37,042 nt of DNA from Bradyrhizobium sp. GTDB taxonomy: Bacteria; Pseudomonadota; Alphaproteobacteria; Rhizobiales; Xanthobacteraceae. Below the pieces are notes generated by a model that saw only the letters and a program-made list of their open reading frames with translations, was not told where the DNA came from and ran no database searches. Location of the stretch: positions 1 to 37,042 of the forward strand of contig NZ_DAIDJE010000106.1 in the NCBI RefSeq assembly GCF_027451485.1. Direction: 5' to 3'. The position numbers and the translations under genes were made by a program. Position 1 is the stretch's first letter. Every line of letters starts with the position of its first letter. This document shows positions 35,161-37,042 of this stretch, in pieces.

Positions 35161-37042
35161 CAGGCGGCCTCGTTCATGTGCTGCTTCTCGGCTTGAGATT
35201 GCGCCAACGCAACAAGCTGCACGACATCGAGGATGAGCGCCGCGGTGCCGTCGCCCAGAATGGTCGCGCCAGAGAAGATCGTGACGTCGGAGTGCAGCTT
35301 GGAAAGCGACTTGATGACGGTCTGGTGGTTACCGATGATCTGGTCGGCGACCAGGCCGACACGGGTTTCGCCGGTCGAGATGATGATGGTCTTCTGATGG
35401 GGCTCGGCCGCACCGGACATCTGAAGGATCTCGCGAAGACGCAGGAAGGGGACGAGGTCGCCCCGCACGTTGAGGAAGCTGCGGCCGCGCGAGCGCTGGT
35501 CCTCAGCCATGAGTTCGACGCATTCCTCGACTGCGGAGAGCGGAATGATATAGCGACCTTCACCCACGCGGATCAGAAGGCCCTCGATGATTGCCAGGGT
35601 CAACGGTAGCCGCAGCGTGACCGTCGTGCCCTGGCCCGGCTTGGTCGAGAGGTCGATCGATCCCCGCATGTTCTCGATCGTGCGCTTGACCACGTCCATT
35701 CCGACGCCGCGGCCGGACAGCGCAGACACCGTCTGCGCGGTCGAGAACCCCGGATGAAACAGAAATTGATGGATTTCATTATCGGACAGCGTCGCGCCCG
35801 GCGCGATCAGACCCTGCTCTTCGGCCTTGGCGCGAATGCGTGCGGTGTTGAGGCCGCCGCCATTGTCGCGCACGGTGACCAGCACCTGCGCGCCGGAGTG
35901 CACCGCCTGCAACTCGATCCGGCCCGGCTCGGTCTTGCCGGCTGTTGCGCGGGCGGCATTGTCCTCGATGCCGTGGTCGACTGCATTACGGATCAGATGC
36001 ACGAGGGGATCGGCTAGGCACTCGATCATGGTCTTGTCAAGCTCGGTATCCTCGCCGGAGGTGACGAATTCGACGGGTTTTTCAAGATCGCGCGAGAGAT
36101 CATGGACCAGGCGACGGAAGCGCCCGAACAGCGAGCCGATCGGCACCATGCGTGCACCCATGGTGGTGTCGCGCAGGCTGGACGCCAGGCGTTCGATTTC
36201 CTCGGCGATCATCTTGATTGAGAGATCGGCACCGCTGGCGGCCAATTGGCTGAGCCGTGCCTGAGCGATGACGAGTTCGCCGACCCGGTCCATCAGCTCA
36301 TCCAGGCGTTCGGCCTGCACGCGAACGGTCGCGATGCCGCGTTCATCGGTGCGCTTCGGCTCATCCCGCTTGGGCTCGGACATCTTGAGCTCGCCGGTCT
36401 GAGGTCCCGCCGCCGTGTCATTCACCCGCGATCCGGCAGGCGTTTTCGCTACGGATGCAGGCTCTTCGAAGGTCTCCCGCTCGACCGGAGCAGCATCGGA
36501 GGGAAGCGGCTGAAGCGGTGGCGCAATCGCCGGTAGCTCCGCCAGTGTCAGGGGCGTCAGCGTGAGCTTCATCTCGTCGATGACGAACATGAAGACATCG
36601 TCGATGGCGGCCTCGCTGCAATCCGCGTGCAGCGTGACGTCCCATTTCAGGTAGCAATATTCCGGCTCGAGTTCGTCGAGCAGCGGAACGTCATCGGTAA
36701 CGGGGACGACGAAGCATGGCCCGAGCTTGCAGAGGTCCTCCAGCAGGTCGAGCGGGTTCGAGCCGTTGCACAGGATATGGGAATCGAACTCCAAATGCAG
36801 TTGCCAGCCGGCCGAAGCTGCCTCGGCGATCGGCGCATGCTCCTGCGCGGTTCGCGCCGGAGCAACGGCCGCGGCCGCCGGCGAAACGAACCGCTTGAGA
36901 TCGTCCAGGATGGCGTCGCCGATAATAGAATCCGTCGTGTCGGGATATTCGATCAGCGCGCGAATATAGTCCTTGGCCGACAGTGCCACCGAGATCAGTT
37001 CCTGCGTCGGCCTGACCTCACCCTTGCGCACCAGATCGAAGG
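35160..37042 (-). CDS. cheA: Chemotaxis histidine kinase CheA (N-terminus beyond the window)
   Basis: About 627 residues of CheA are present; the frame continues off the right edge (FDLVRKGEVRPTQEL), so the phosphorylated His of the P1 domain is not visible. The remaining parts are the end of P1, a linker with a P2-like domain (about 75-165 of the visible part), dimerisation domain (RVQAERLDELMDRVGELVIA), the HATPase with N box HLIRNAVDHGIED, G1 VRDNGGG and G2 GRGVGMDVV, and the C-terminal CheW-like P5 domain. It heads the operon visible here; no cheY or cheD gene is seen inside the window. Confidence 0.96.
   Translation of the reverse strand, partial: FDLVRKGEVRPTQELISVALSAKDYIRALIEYPDTTDSIIGDAILDDLKRFVSPAAAAVAPARTAQEHAPIAEAASAGWQLHLEFDSHILCNGSNPLDLLEDLCKLGPCFVVPVTDDVPLLDELEPEYCYLKWDVTLHADCSEAAIDDVFMFVIDEMKLTLTPLTLAELPAIAPPLQPLPSDAAPVERETFEEPASVAKTPAGSRVNDTAAGPQTGELKMSEPKRDEPKRTDERGIATVRVQAERLDELMDRVGELVIAQARLSQLAASGADLSIKMIAEEIERLASSLRDTTMGARMVPIGSLFGRFRRLVHDLSRDLEKPVEFVTSGEDTELDKTMIECLADPLVHLIRNAVDHGIEDNAARATAGKTEPGRIELQAVHSGAQVLVTVRDNGGGLNTARIRAKAEEQGLIAPGATLSDNEIHQFLFHPGFSTAQTVSALSGRGVGMDVVKRTIENMRGSIDLSTKPGQGTTVTLRLPLTLAIIEGLLIRVGEGRYIIPLSAVEECVELMAEDQRSRGRSFLNVRGDLVPFLRLREILQMSGAAEPHQKTIIISTGETRVGLVADQIIGNHQTVIKSLSKLHSDVTIFSGATILGDGTAALILDVVQLVALAQSQAEKQHMNEAA

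Overview
The window reads as a chromosomal segment of a GC-rich alphaproteobacterium, most likely Bradyrhizobium, Rhodopseudomonas or a close relative. The reasons are an LpcC-type LPS core glycosyltransferase, an OpgC-type glucan-modifying protein, repeated TTGA-N6-TCAA (FixK/FNR-type) sites, and a che cluster with paired MCP and CheW genes. These assignments come from reading the sequence; no database search was run. No tRNA, rRNA, CRISPR array, transposase or integrase was seen.

Layout. (1) 1-2405: the 5' end of an N-carbamoyl-D-amino-acid hydrolase gene (minus strand), then an NAD-malic enzyme with a clear terminator. (2) 2751-5690: three plus-strand envelope genes (LpcC-like glycosyltransferase, a 2-oxoglutarate/Fe(II) oxygenase-like protein, an FkbM-type methyltransferase). 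An ~80-bp palindromic element sits directly before the second and third, and another copy precedes the hydrolase gene. All three copies point the same way relative to the gene they precede; in two of them the final arm carries the GGAG that looks like the Shine-Dalgarno. (3) 5828-11825: small exported proteins, a VIT1/CCC1-type transporter with a Cys-rich partner, an MFS transporter, a cytochrome b561 and an MgtC/DUF4010 membrane protein. (4) 12227-21698: a universal stress protein, an ABC ATPase, an FtsX-type permease and a HlyD-type adaptor in one operon, then PHA synthase, a second universal stress protein and OpgC. (5) 21886-26474: a heavy-metal-type RND adaptor and pump with a DUF3240 protein. 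(6) 26745-37042: a minus-strand chemotaxis operon cheA-cheW-mcp-mcp-cheW-cheR-cheB followed by a cytosolic MCP-like gene broken by a frameshift.

The strongest theme is regulatory. Regions 3-4 carry six exact TTGA-N6-TCAA dyads in intergenic DNA, most 50-80 nt before a start codon, plus four near matches that extend the pattern to region 5. This suggests that metal or ion transport, cytochrome b561, stress proteins, an envelope export system, carbon storage and glucan modification form one low-oxygen (FixK/FNR-family) regulon. The regulator itself is not in the window. The other notable items are the gene-leader palindromic element and the split MCP.
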